Below, one piece after another: positions 27,171-40,957 of a stretch of 64,000 nucleotides of DNA (position 1 is the stretch's first letter; each line of letters begins with the position of its first letter). The notes beneath the pieces are model-generated. The model was given only the letters and a program-made list of their open reading frames with translations. It was not told the DNA's origin and searched no databases. Made by a program: the position numbers and the translations under genes. The stretch comes from Juglans regia (lineage: Eukaryota > Streptophyta > Magnoliopsida > Fagales > Juglandaceae), in assembly GCF_001411555.2 (NCBI RefSeq), contig NC_049909.1:9803485-9867484 (forward strand), given 5' to 3'.

Positions 27171-30100
27171 TAATAATAATAATAAGATATTAATAATTAA
27201 TTATTATTTTATTATGATAATTATTAAGATTAAAGCATTTTGTTTACATTATTTTACTTCATTGGCCCTGGTCTCTCACCTTCTAAAAAGTTAAAAATGT
27301 TTTTCTTTTTAATTATGTAAAATTATTGTATAAAAACCTTTCCTTTAAAAATATCAAAAACTCAAAAAATTAAAATGTGGTTTGGTTATACAAATAAAAT
27401 GAGATAAGATATAAATTAAAAAATTATTAAAATATAATTTTTATTTTATAATTTAAAAATTTTAAATTATTTATTATATTTTATGTAAAAATTTTAAAAA
27501 ATTATAATGATTAACACCCATTACAATAGGATGTTAAAAAACTTTACACTACAATTATTGTAATGGGGTGTTATTGAGAACCACATCCTCTCGTCATATA
27601 TCTTTTATGTTAATATTATATATGCTTGATCTAGAAAAAAAATTAAAAAGTAAAAATTCTTTTAAGAAAATTAAAAAGTACAAAAAAAAAAAAAAAAACA
27701 GCAGCCACCAGGGGTGACTATTCTGTTTTTTTTTTTTTTTTGGCTTTTGTAAAAATTCTTTTAAGTTATTTATTATATAATTTGAAAATTTTCTCTACAA
27801 AAGTTTGGCATACAAACATATTTTCAATGAGTGACACCACTTTAGTTGACTCGGCTCGATTGTGGTTTTAATTGGGTGAAATTATGAGGAGCATAGATTG
27901 TGGAATAAAATTCTTATTATATTTTATAATATAAAGCATTTAAAGTCCAACCACTTAATTAAATATTAACGATTTAAATATGTTGTAAAAATATATATAA
28001 TTAGAGAAGTACTATAACCATAAAGAAATATAACAAAAATAAATTTATGAACTGATATTATTTTTTATGATATGTTAAATTTGATTTATAATAAAAATAA
28101 TTTTATAATTTAATGTATCACATTAATCTGTTTTAATTTATAAGTTTATTTTTATGAAATTTTTTATTATATGATTAACACTGAGTTTACAAATATTAGG
28201 TTTTTCTGCATTTCAAGCTCAATAGTAAAAGTCAATATTATTTTCAAATTAAATGCCAAGGATTTTATCTACATAGTATTATCTTAATTTTTCCTTTTGG
28301 GGGTGTTTCGATATTTCTTTGTATAAAAAATTAAAAATAAAAAAGTTCTTTCTTCTGCATAGAAAAAGTCAGATGGATACAGTATCAGCATGAGCTACGT
28401 ATCAACCGTTGATTTCACATAGTTGAAGTTTGGAGGGAATGATGTGGATGGTTGGGATTTTGTAGAGATTAGTTGTTAGGAGTTGTTTACCAGCAGAGGG
28501 TAAGCTATAGGAACATAACATGTTTGACATGATCCAGAATCTGAATCATATCTTTAAGAAAAATTGCTAAAGCACAGAAAAATACAAAAAAATCAGATTA
28601 TTTAAAAGAAATTAAATAAATTGATGATTATCTGATGTTTGATGTCAGCAAAATAGAGACATATAGGGATGTAGACTTCTGCATAATTGCTTGTAGTTGC
28701 AGGCAGCGGATGTATTGGTTGGTTTAGAATAGGGGGGGAAAAGTAAAAACTAATCCAAATTAGCCTGACCAGTAAGTCTTAAAATATTGGAAATATATAA
28801 GCATTGGAAAGTTTTCTGTTTTGTTTGTATTGTTGGGAAGTTTCTCAGTAGTTTTAAATTTAAAATGATGGGTTGGTTGTGGGAAAAAACCAAACTAAAT
28901 TTGTCATACTGATGTTGAATGTGTGCAAGATGATAATAGCAATGAACAACCCCAAATTGACTTCATTTCCCCCTCACCCAAAACCCCATTGCCCACTTTT
29001 TTTTTTTTTTTTTTTTTACGAGTAAAAACGATATAATCTCATCTTATCTCATTATTACAACTTTCTCAAATTTCTACATAAAATATAATAAACAATTTTA
29101 ACTTTTTTAAATTTCAAAATAATAATAATATTAAAAATTAATATTTTATTAAACTCATCTAAAACTATCTCATCTTATCTCACTATCCAAACGATTTGTC
29201 ATTGACAAACACGAACATTGCTATTCATAAGCCTCACACACCACACACTATATTTTTTTTTATTTTTTTAAATTTTTTTTTAAATTTTTATTCTTTCTAA
29301 AACAATTGAATTCTTCTACTCATCATCTATATATCACACATTTGATAAGAGAAAAAAATTTAAAAAAAAATACAAAAAGAATAGTGTGTGGTGTATGAGG
29401 CTTAAGAATAGAATTTTTCGACATAGGATTTTTCTTTGCCCCTTGGACTCTTTCTATCTTGACTATGTTTATAAATCCAAATTGGATATGCAAGAGAGAT
29501 TACATAGAAAAGTCGATGCAATGCTAAGAATCGTTATAAACAAGCCAATTTAACATAGGAGCCATCCCAATGGCAAATGGGGATTATCAAAAAGAATGAA
29601 AAAAAGAAAAATCTCGAGATCTTTTCAATTTCTTGATTGAATTTAAGAATTCAATACAAAGAAATGATCGCAATAATAATGTTTGGATGAGATCTTTACT
29701 GTCTCAAAATTCTGTATGAAATAATGTTGTGACCACATGATATATCAATCTTTTTTGGAATTAAATAATTTAATTTGATGAAACAATCGTCGAGACAGAA
29801 AAATGCAAATTAGGTAGAGACCGACTTGGTCAAGATCTAGAGGCATGAGACTAGTCATCAACTGACCACGATCGATGAAAGCAGCTTTAAGGCCTCGTTT
29901 AGAATGTTGAGAGGTGGAGATAAAATTACGTAAATAGTAATAAAATAATTTGTAAATAATAATAAAATAATTTGAATTAATATATTTTATGAGATTTTTT
30001 TTAAAAAAAAAAGAGAGAAAAAATTGAATAAGAATATTATAAAATTAAAATATTGTTATAATATAATTTTTTTAATATAATTTTTAATTTGGGATTTAAA

Positions 30101-31641
30101 AAAATTAAATTATTTTTTGTATTTTGTTTGAAAGTTTAAAAAAATTATAATGATTAAATAAAAAAATTTAAAATTTAAATTATAAAAGAATATTTATATT
30201 TAAATAATATTAAAATATTAAAATAAAACAAAATAAAATAAGATTGAGACTATGGCAATATTTAAAAGTCAACAAAAGATAATGCCAATTGCCAAGTCAA
30301 TCCGTCTTCCTTTACGCCAAAAGAATGAAGAAAATGTCCTGTTTGACACCCAATTAAAAGCATTCTTTGATCAACAACTGGTAAAAAAGCAACTACAAGA
30401 GGTGTTTAGTATTCCAAATCATTATCTTTAGGGCCACCCAAAGTCCAATTCAGGGGGCTTGTTTTATCTAAAACTCTAGCTACCAAAGCAGGCTGGCCAA
30501 TTGGGTTCGAGCAACTTTTTTCAGCTTCTAATTCTATATCAACCTCAACATGGTCTCAAAAAACGACCATTTTTCTTCATTTTAACAGCATGATATTTGT
30601 TTTACTTCTTAATCTTTGAATCAGGAAACCAAAATAAAGTTGTTCTCTGAAGTTCATGATCTTATGTACTTTTTCCAAGATTAATTCCATTTATTCATAG
30701 AACTTCTGATTGTGACAGTCAAATGCTAAGATCCCTTATGTCCTTTAAGAGCCAGCCTTTAATTTTGAGTTCAAGACAAAACTAAAAAAGTTTTTGAGAG
30801 AAACAAGGATATGACTTGTGCCTTTTTTAATTTATGTGTAAATATATCATTTAGTGTTCAAAATAAAGAGGCTAAGGGTTTGAGAGATATGAGAAATTTA
30901 TAATTCTCAAAATTTCTTATAGCTTCATTCTTAAATAGAGCCCGACTATACATCAGACAGCACTCTCCACACACCGTGGTTCTTTTTTTTTTTTTTAACT
31001 CAACATACTAAGTGTGTTGAGGATGCAGCCAACAGTAAGCTGATGTAAATAATTTCTCTCTTATATATCACTTAAACACAATATTTTTCATTTTTAAATT
31101 TTTAAATTTTTTATCTAATTATTACCTAATCATTACTCAAATACAAAATCAATACAAATATTTTACTAACGTCAAAACAAAACACAAAAACTAATATAAT
31201 TTTTATAAATTTCAAAACAAAAAATAATATTAAATAATGCATTTAAATAATTTTTTAACTTTATCTATTCACTTTCACAAACTCCATTACAATACTTATT
31301 TTAAAATAATTTTTTATTCAACTTTTTCTTCTTTTCCAAAACTCAATAAGATATTTTCACTCAAACTATTTCACAACTATTCACAAAGTTTTTAGATATT
31401 TTAACCATCCAAACATGCCCATTTATGATTTCCTGATCTGATAAATAGCTAGGCCATATTAGATTTGATTTAATTTGCTAACTAATGGTCCATTTTAGAC
31501 CAAAGACAGGAAAATAATGCTAATAAATTTAAAATGGGAGCATGCATGCTTTCTTACCAGAGCTAAAAATAACTTTTTCCTAAGAAAAATTATACGGGCC
31601 TAGCTTTATTGGGGGGGTATGTTTAGATTAAGCATTCTATT

Positions 31642-31681
<40 letters not shown>

Positions 31682-32109
31682 AAAAAAGTCATACATATTG
31701 GAATTGACAATGATAGGCATTAGGTTGTGCTTACAATCGGATCATGTTGCATTTGACCATTTCTTTTCCTTTTTTTTTAATTATATCTTGTGTTTTTATA
31801 TAATTTTTTATGAATCTTTTAACATTTGGCTTGGCTCATTTGAATATCATCTTTATGCTTGAAGTATTCTCTTAAGATAATAATTTGGACCACCTAATTA
31901 GAAATTTTTAAATCTCATGTATCAATCATATTCATGTTTGATCTCTCATAAAGTATATATTTAGGTTTCGTTTGAATAGTAAGATGAGAATAAATGAGAT
32001 GGATCTGTAAATAATAGTGATATATTTGAATTAAAGATGAAATGAATTGCTTTGTAAAAGTTTGTGTGTTTGGATATAAAAGTGAGATAAGATAATTTTA
32101 ATTTTTTTA
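27171..32109. other. Gene-poor AT-rich interval with MITE fragments
   Basis: About 4.9 kb with no supportable gene. It holds MITE-like AT-rich copies near 27370-27540, 29030-29200, 29890-30245, 31050-31420 and 31965-32110, recognised by ctcatcttatctca/gagatgagat-type ends and shared aaaatttaattttataatatt interiors. Also present are a hairpin element at 29218-29416 and an (AT)n run near 31650-31677. Confidence 0.55.
29218..29416. mobile_element. Hairpin MITE-like element with about 34-bp inverted ends
   Basis: The left arm, around aagcctcacacaccacacac at 29229, is mirrored by gtgtgtggtgtatgaggctt near 29384. The match extends outward to attgctattcat and gaatagaat. The interior is A/T homopolymer-rich. 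Two or three mismatches separate the arms. No target-site duplication was assigned. Confidence 0.7.
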
Positions 32110-33641
32110 TAGAGATTTGATAAAGTGATGGTTCTCACCAATTATTTTATATTTTTTATTATAAAATACATTATTCCATTTCTCTATCCTAGACCTAATA
32201 CCTTTTATTTCCCCATTTTATTTCATTTGCATCTGTCGTGCTGCCGCCGTGTGTTTTGGGTAAGTCTTTGCACTCTTTTTGTCTCTCTCTTCCTTCCCTC
32301 TACTTCTCTCTCTGCAATTTTTCATCTCTATGCTCGTTTCCCAGCCAGTGTGCCATTGCCCCCACTCACCTACCTCAACGCAACCATTCAAAAACTACTT
32401 CTAGTTTCCCTCAATCTTTTCCTTCTCTATGCTCTTCCCCTATAAATACACCTCACATTCCCCCACTCACCCACCTCAACACAAAACTATCCATTTGCTG
32501 AACACAAATTTTGGAGTGAACCAAAAAATAAACAAAAAGAATGAACTATTTGAACCGTGTTTGGATGGCGGCAAGCGTCGCAATGGTGCAAGGCCACACG
32601 GATTAGGGGCATAAGTTGAAATCTGAGGTCAATTCCCTTCAATTCAATAGGAGAAAGTTCTTCTTTGGAAACAACCATTCATCGGATCTCTGGCCACTAT
32701 CCAACATTGTCGAATTGGATCTCAAGGGGTTTTTGGAAAGTTCGGACACCACCTATTGGAAGCTCACACCCAAGACTCCACAGATGCCCAACAAGCCACC
32801 GTCTCCATCTGGGTGGGTCATCAGTAATGTATTGTCTTCTCAATGCATAGTATTGAAAAAAAGAGAGCTGAAGTGGGATGAATTTCACTCGGTGGAATAA
32901 CTGTTTAGATACAAAGATGCCCTGACCATATGAAACAAGATGGAATGTTTGTGTTTCATCTGGGAATCCAAAGATGGGTAATTCTACAAAAATAAATAGT
33001 AGCCCACAAGTCATCTCACTTTCAAAATTAATGCTTTTACCACCAACCTTGATAATTAGCATTGTTAATCATGTGACATTAATCGCAAATGACAATCTTG
33101 TAATGATACATGTATCAATTGATCTGATATCTCATAGCTTCTAATTCTAAGGTATAGTTCTTTTGTTGGAGAGGTTGAAAAGTTGATCGAAACAATCATA
33201 TACTCGCCGAGAAATTATTTAACCAAAAAAATATTTCATAAAAGTAAACTTATAAATTGGCGTGACCCAATATGTTACTTCAGATTGTAAAATTATTTTT
33301 ATTATAAAGTAAATCTAACATATTACATAAAGTCACGTCATTTTATGAGTTTGCTTTTATGACATATTTTTGTGGCTATAACACTTTTCGTACTTGCTAG
33401 TCCATTCAATTGTGCATCAAGTTGTTGACAAGGCCAACTTCATGGGTTTTGACTGTATGTCTTCTCTCATATATATTTTTTAGAGATGTTAAGTTTCATC
33501 ATTTTCACTCCCATGATTTCAGTACTTAACGTACGCCTAATATATCTTTGTGACTTACAAGCTTAGAAGAATGATGCTTTCGAAGTAGCGGCAATTATAT
33601 TTGGCTGACTTCACCGCTCATTTGTCAGTCCCACAAGTTGG
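32110..33641. other. Unassigned interval with orphan ORFs
   Basis: A CT-rich zone (32220-32480) precedes a 94-codon plus-strand ORF at 32616-32900 that starts MKSEVNSLQFNRRKFFFG. I recognise no domain in it. It follows a leader-like CT tract and could be a gene fragment or part of a non-coding element. The remaining 33000-33640 is AT-rich and featureless. Confidence 0.3.
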
Positions 33642-34059
33642 TGATGGATAGAGGAATTGCAAGTGAATAAATTGTGTACAAATGGTCTATATTTATAGAC
33701 CACAAGGCACTGGTTAGCAAGAGGTACAACCATTGATAAGTGACACAACCATTTGACTCAAATGGTTGTGTCTCTTGACACATCCTCTACCAACACGCCC
33801 CATGGGAAGTATCACCATGGAGAGGATGCAATCCATGGGATACACCATTTGATGTGATCACACCCTTTAGATTTACAACTCCCACATGAACACACAAAAA
33901 TGGTGATGAATCCAGTTGAATATTTTATCTTAGTACCAATACAAGTTTTCCACAACTCAACTCTCATCTGCAACTCCTACAGATCGGCGTCAGAGCATGA
34001 CAAGCTTTTACATGTGTATGCTTTTGTCATTACCTTATCTGACCTCACCATTTACCACA
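33642..34059 (-). mobile_element. 3' LTR of the split Copia element (about 0.42 kb)
   Basis: On the minus strand it runs from TGTGGTAAATGG to ...CTATCCATCA. A purine-rich AGTGGGAGCACA directly precedes it, matching a Copia polypurine tract. A TATA box, CTATAAATATAG, lies near 33690-33703. Copia RNase H sequence lies just beyond the purine tract, so this is the element's 3' LTR. Its left boundary is inferred from resemblance to the sequence next to the primer site at 45210-45240. Confidence 0.5.
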
Positions 34060-35394
34060 TGTGCTCCCACTGATCACATATTAGGGGTAACTTCATTTCA
34101 CTAAATCTTTAGTGAATGACATCAATTCTTCATAACTGAATAAATATTCCTATCACAATTGATGACTTCAGTCGAATACATGAAACATGTATCGAACTGC
34201 ACTGAACTTTTATTTAGTACTTCCTCTAAAGACCATTTCTGAGGTTTTCCTTAATCATCTTATCAGCAACTTTACAAATGATCAACTCTCTACTTGGGTA
34301 ATCAACTTGTACTAAACTTTTATTAAGTACTTCCTCTGACGTCATTCCTAAGGCTTTCCTTAATTACCTTACCAATGACTTCACAAATGACCACCACTTT
34401 TGAACTCCCCATAACTCTATTTATTTAGGCGTCCCCAGAACTTCCTGAGTTATACATGTTAATTATGAGGTTACTTTACCTAGGTATCTTTCATCCCCAT
34501 TCTAGTTATATGTTCTCTGAATTTCTCCAGAGACAATCCCTTGGTCAATGAATCTGCTACCATCTCAGTCGAGGAAATAAAATAAACATTGACTTCACAT
34601 CTCTACATTATATCCAAAATCTAGTGATAATGCACATCAATGTATTTCTTTTGGACTCTGAGTTTCACTTTTTATTAACAAATGACAGACTGATTATCAC
34701 AAAACATAATGACTAGTTCTGTGGATGTACCCAAACTAAACCTTTCAATAAAGTGTTTTCACACCGCATTACTCACTACAGTACTGCAAGCAATATATTA
34801 TGCTTCTATCGTAGAGTTAGCAACACAATCTTGTTTCTTAACAAAGAAGTTGTTGTTCCACTAAATAGAAATATATATCCACTTATAGATTTTCTATCAT
34901 CTACATGATTTCCAAAAGAAGCATCATTATAGCCAATTGATTCTAGATCACTGATTTCAAAGCACAATTTCATATTTTTGGAAGCTTGTAAATCCCTTAA
35001 TATAACTTTACTACTTGTCAATGTTCCTTACCTGGACCAGATTGATATCTGCATACCAATCCTACTGCATAACAAATATCTGGTCTTGTATTTGACATTG
35101 TATACATGAGGCTTCCTAAAATTTGATCATAGGGGATTTTAAGCATTTCGCTTATTTCCTCCTCATTTTTTAGGCACATACTTTTACTCAAAGTATGACC
35201 TTTGCAAATTGGTGTACTTAAGAGTTTACAATTTCCATACCAAATCTTTAAGTACTTTTTCTAAATATTTTTTTTTTATCTTAATATAATATATTTGAAT
35301 TTTTATCACTTGAAATTCTTATACCAAGAACACAAGTGGCTTCACCCATGTCTTTCATTTCAAATTTAGATCTAAAAAATTCTTTTGTTTTATA
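34060..35394 (-). pseudogene. Copia pol, C-terminal part (RT end and RNase H), decayed
   Basis: Minus-strand fragments read as the end of Copia reverse transcriptase (FEMKDMGEATCVLGIRI near 35300-35360, then QILGSLMYTMSNTRPDI near 35100) and RNase H (DRKSISGYIFLFSGTTTS near 34860-34890, VIMFCDNQS near 34700, MVADSLTKGLSLEKF near 34530). Several stops interrupt the frame. The fragment ends at 35394, where the LARD is inserted; it continues at 43678. Confidence 0.8.
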
Positions 35395-37227
35395 TGTGGC
35401 ACTCGACCCCGGATTGTGTTTTGGTGGAAGGCACGACACCGGGATGTTGGCCTCTCAGGTCAAACAACCCTCGCACAATGTCAAAACATAGTGTGTGCTC
35501 GCATGCCTAATAATTGTGTATAGTTAATTTGTAGTGCAAAAATAAAATAAAATAAAATAAAAATGATAGTTATTAATTCTAACAGTATTAGAAAATTTAA
35601 ACTTACACCACTACACAAATTATCCATAAGCCACAAGTCTCGCAATCCCCAACATAAAAATAATACATTCATCCAAATTTAAAACCAAGCCAACTGATGA
35701 CACTTGTTACAAAGGGGGGAAAGACCCCAATCTTCACTCCTTAGGTGGAACCAGACCTCCATACTCGTACCCATCCTCTGCATCAAAGTCTACGGTTATG
35801 CAAAGCGAAACCATAGGTGGGGACACCACAATGAGATTTTACAAAATCTCACCAAGTGAAACAAAATCTAATATTCAAAATACAAGCAAATAAAAAAATA
35901 TGCAATCATGTAAAGTAGAAAATATCAGAGAATCATAACATTAGCAATTTTCCAAAACACAAGTGTACCCATTTCTCATACAAGACACCACACACCCGAA
36001 AATCCCATTTTTAGGTTGAAAATCACGATTCATTAAGGTATGAACCATGGTCTCCCCTATGGGCCATCTGCACACTCTAGCTCCCTTCGTCACACCATGG
36101 GTAACAACCGTGCATATGATTTCGTAACAAGCGATGCTAGTTCCGTGCCTGAAGGTACGTGACTAGTCATCCTCTAGCCTTCGCCAATAGAGAGATCACG
36201 GAGTCGGCCCAAGAGGGTTACAGTCTCGCCTGAGCCCGTTGTCGCCCGGCGACAACCTAAGGGACCTCACTCAGTTTAGTGAGCTCTCGAGTGACTAAAG
36301 GAGCTCCACCAGGATAATTCCTCATCTTAGCTTGGGGTCATGATACATACACAACCAAAAACTAATCTTTTGACACACACAAAAAAAAAACCCACAATTT
36401 TACCTATTTCGGTATTACACAAATTCAAAGCACAATTACAACAATGTTAGTGAAATGTAACAAATATAATGCAAACATCGAGCAATAATTAATAAGTGTA
36501 TGTCATCGAAACATAATTTATTATGAATCAAAACAAAACAAAAAAACACAACTTTACAGCAAGTCTATTCTCAACATCACAACACTGCAAATTTCATTCC
36601 CAACACTCCTCAGGGCCCTCGACCACAGACTCACATCCAACTACAATTTATTCCGAATGCTCCACAGGGCCCTTGGCCACTCCACAGATTCACAATCATC
36701 GCTACAAATCAAACCCAACACTTCATAAAATTAATCCGACCACAACTCACAATCAGACTGCACAAAACACTGTTTAATAATTTTTCCAACTACAATTACT
36801 TTAAAAACTAGTTTGAGAACCACTTACAGCGTGTAGGCAAACTTCTAGATGATTAAGGCGCCTTGAACTCAGTGGCTGATCGTAAGCGTCTCAACAATGA
36901 GTCAGTGGTCCTTTGAGGCATTGTGTTGGTGTCTCAGGCAGAGAGAGGTAGTGTGTGCGTGCTTAGTGGTTCTAGGGTGGTCGTTCATAGTGGTATTTAA
37001 AAAGGAGGATGCGGTGGCAGTGGGGTGTATGGGGAGGCTTTAGTCGAATATGGCGGTGGGGCTTGCTATAATAGTGGTGGCGGCTCGTGACTGGCAACTA
37101 GCAAGTGTGGGTGGTGGACGAGACATGAGAGAAACGAAGAGAAAGGTGTTGGGGTGTCTCGGCAGGGTCTCACAGCGAAAAAGGGAATCAGTGGTTGAGC
37201 TAGGCTTCCCTAGGCATGCACGGTGGG

Positions 37228-37276
<49 letters not shown>

Positions 37277-38091
37277 TCTGTGAGTGCCGCCATGGCTGAG
37301 GAACTGTGAGGACATGACAAGACGACGGCGACAGTAGGACGACGACAATGACAATGACGGAAACATTGGAAAGAGAAACCTAAGAGAGAAAAGAAAGATT
37401 TAAGGGATGGAGGTCGAGATCGAGAGGAGCCCAACATGGGTAATGTTGGAGAACGGGGCAAGCGGCGGCGGAGGAGCTACGAGAGAGATAAAGGTCTGCA
37501 GATTTGAGAAAGAAAAATTGATGACCATCGGCGTGGGTGAGGAGGACACCATGTGACAGCGGATCTAAGTGGCTGGTTGAGATCCATTGCAGATTTGCTC
37601 GTTCTTGAGCTTAGACGACAACGGATGGTGGTGGCAACACCAAAGGTACGAGGAGAGAAGAGAAGAGAGACAACGAGAAAGGGCCAGAAACCAAGGGGGG
37701 AGATGGTCAGAGGGGTGGTCTCTTTGCAAGGCTGTCGGGACTGCACGAGCGGCGTGGGAGGGGCGGTCGGTACAACGGGGCAGTATTGCAACTGTGAGCA
37801 CTGCTCAACGAAAAGCTTAATGTGGGTAGAGAGAGAGAGAGAGAGGGAGGGAGACGAACAGAGGAAGAAAGAGGGAGATGGAGCGGAGGAGCTTATTAGA
37901 GAGGAAGGGCTATGGTGGTTGAATAGTTGCAGGGGAGAAAAGAGAGAGAAGGGTTGGGGGGTGGTGCAGCAAGTGGGAGAGAAGAAAAGATGGAGGAAAA
38001 TATTAGGGTTTGTGTGTTTTGAGTCCAAAACGATGCCATTTTTGTGGGGCTAGGCTTGCTTGTCCTATGGGTCTTGGCTGTGGGCTTCACA
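35395..38091 (-). repeat. Left (3') LTR of the LARD, 2697 bp
   Basis: Direct repeat of 40958-43677. It contains a (GA)n run at 37224-37273, several GA-rich blocks, and a region around 36060-36300 (agtgagctctcgagtgacta) also present in the right LTR. The copies show many substitutions and indels, so the insertion is not recent. The last part (from 37642) is duplicated again to the right. Confidence 0.88.
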
Positions 38092-38237
38092 TTCTCCCCC
38101 CCTTATAAAATTTTGTCCTCAAAATATGTTCCACGCAACTACCTAATCCCCAAGGACTTATGGATTCAATAGACTCTGCCACTACTTTTGTAGGTTCTTG
38201 CATTATGATCTTAATCAATTCTCCTAATAGCACCTCA

Positions 38238-38431
38238 AAGGTAAGAGGAGAGAAGAGAAGAGAGAAAGAGAGACAACGAGAAAGGGCCAAGAAACCAAGG
38301 GGGAGATGGTTAGAGGGGTGGTCTCTTTGCAAGGCTGTCGGGACTGCACGAGCGGCGTGGGAGGGGCGGTCGGCACAACGAGGCCAGTATTGCAACTGTG
38401 AGCACTGCTCAACGAAAAGCTTAATGTGGGT

Positions 38432-38462
<31 letters not shown>

Positions 38463-38858
38463 CGAACAGAGGAGAAAGAGGGAGATGGAGCGGAGGAGCT
38501 TATTAGAGAGGAAGGGCTATGGTGGTCGAATAGTTGCAGGGGAGAAAAGAGAGAGAAGGGTTGGGGGGTGGTGCAACAAGTGGGAGAGAAGGGAGGGGAG
38601 AGAAGAAGAGATGGAGGAAAAGATTAGGGTTTGTGTGTTTTGAGTCCAAAACGATGCCATTTTTGTGGGGCTAGGCTTGCTTGTCCTTTGGGTCTTGGTT
38701 GTGGGCTTCACATTCTCCCCCCCTTATAAAATTTTGTCCTCAAAATTTGTTCCACGCAACTACCTAATCCCCAAGGACTTATGGATTCAATAGACTCTGC
38801 CACTACTTTTGTAGGTTCTTGCATTATGATCTTAATCAATTCTCCTAATAGCACCTCA
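38238..38858 (-). repeat. Tandem partial duplication of LTR end, polypurine tract and adjacent interior
   Basis: The block 37642-38237 (right part of the left LTR, polypurine tract and 146 bases of interior) is repeated immediately as 38238-38858. The two copies share the clusters around aaggctgtcgggactgcacg, gcttaatgtgggtagagaga and the C-run before cttataaaattttgtcctca. Both end at ...aatagcacctca. The short shared aaagg at the two starts looks like a junction microhomology. Confidence 0.9.
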
Positions 38859-40957
38859 CGTCTAAAACCCCAAGGCTGCCCATGCAAGAACCAATCTCAA
38901 TTCACAACTAATTCTTCGAGATCATCTTGAAAATTGACCCACATCCATCATATTACAAAGTACCATGCTTTTGCTATGATAATCTCACCAAAATGTAAAA
39001 AGCTATGACGTTTTAAAATATCATCCTCGAGCATAAGTCAGTTCAACACCAACTAAGAAAAATCTTACAACACTTTGGTAGAAAATAGACTTGTCTCCCA
39101 AAACTGAGAATTCATATTCCTCAATTGGCTCTCCCATCCCTAGTCAAAATCATTACTCCTTAAAATACATTTGTGATTGTGGATAGCAAACTAGTACCAA
39201 TCAACCTAAGCACTCCAAACTGCAGAAACAAATATGCCATATCAATGGTTAAAGCTTGATGCTAAATGAGTGATCTAAAATAGTTCACTTAGGACATCCT
39301 TCCCATCATCTTCCCCTGGAGTAACCTAAGGACTCGGAAACCTATACACTTATCCAATCAAGCCCATGAAGTAGATAGGGTTGGATAGTTAGAAAGGAGC
39401 AAGTTGAAACCAACTCAAACCAACAAGGCATCACGAATATACTCGTATGCCTCCTATTGATGAGAGAAAATTTGACCTAATGAATGAAGTCACAATTAGT
39501 CACAAAAGGTTGGCTCCGCCAAATGACTAAGGAAAGAACTTAATTTGCAATGGAACAGAGAAAGTTACAAGAAGGTAGTTGGGTACAAGCTTGGTCCTTA
39601 CATCAAAAACCCCTTCTTTTTTTCCTTTTTTTTTAAGAACAACTTAGAAGCTTTTAAAAGATTAAGAAAACTTAAAAACAAGCTAAGTCAGGCCATGCAA
39701 ACCATTTTGCAAGGAATCCATGGAATGATCTTTTTGAGGAAGTACCAAGCAAGGGTGTAAGAAGGTCTAAGTAATTTGGCAGGAGTCAAGTTGATAACAC
39801 CTAAGAGAGAATTTCATGGGTAACGATACATAAAGCTTTTGCAGCAGAGGAGATTTAGATTATTTTGTCAACTCCTACACATGCCAACATATATATAATG
39901 CTAATCTCTAAGGTGATAATATTCTCACACCCAAACTTCATACAGGATGTACCTACCTAATCGAAGGTTCGCACTTCCTATCTAAAAGAAACAACACTCT
40001 CCAAAAGTTCTGAAACCATCCCAACCAGCCATACCAAGCACCTATAAACCTCCAATCGACAACAGACCTAACTGCTCATCACCACATTTCTTACTAGCAT
40101 TTATCCTCATGGTACTAAACTCAATATCATTCGCCACTGAAGTCCACCAAAATTGTAACTAAAGTTTTCCTCTGATATAACTAGTCCATCCAATCTTATT
40201 CTCAAACTAACTTGATCACATTCTATACTATCGCATAAAAATATCATTTCTATCAGTTCGCTGAACCTATATCCTTAGCTCAACAAGGATCATTTCCTAA
40301 GTTTTGCACCGTCTGGAAACTCAAATCTGACAAGAATCGCATCCTAAAAATCTGTCAACCCTATAACCTCAAATCTGATAATAATCATTTTCAAAACCAC
40401 ACACATTCTGTAAGGATATATGAGACACATTCATTTTTGAAGGTCTACATAATCGATACCTTTAAATCTAATAATAATCATCTCTTAAAGCTTGCCGACT
40501 CTAAAACCTTAAATGTTATCAAATCATTCTTAAAGTTAGCAAAATCTAAAACCTCAAATTCAATTAACTCTTAAGCTTGTTGAACCTACAACCTCAAGTT
40601 CCATAAGCCCATTTCATAAATTCTATAGAATCTCAACCTATATCTCTTGGGTGTTTAGAAGTTGCTAGCTTCTTCAATTCATGACATCAGTTTATGCTCT
40701 GATGAGATCACCTAGACTACGCCGTTTCCCTCCAAGCTTCGATGTTTCAAATCCAAGCCTAATTGCTAAAAGTTAAAGCCTACTATACAAAAGGTTCATT
40801 CCTATCATACTAAAAATTATAGCTAACTGAGCTAAAAATCCAAGTTTAACTACACAAGCTTTCAAGCCAATCGTATTAAGATTGAAGCCTAGAATTTTGG
40901 TACTGTACCTAAGTAACTTATGGATTTATCTAGAACCATAAAAGCTATGATACCACC
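38859..40957 (-). other. LARD interior, non-coding
   Basis: About 2.1 kb with no retroviral-type domain in any frame I could read. Between 40260 and 40620 there is a degenerate array of phrases like aacctcaaatctgataataatc, with a period of roughly 60 bp. The end next to the right LTR carries the primer-binding site. Confidence 0.6.

Noticed and set aside
37477..38627. Long ORFs (183, 166 and 155 codons) in the LARD
   Set aside because: They follow GA/CT-biased sequence of the LTR, occur on both strands, and recur because the block is duplicated. No protein domain.
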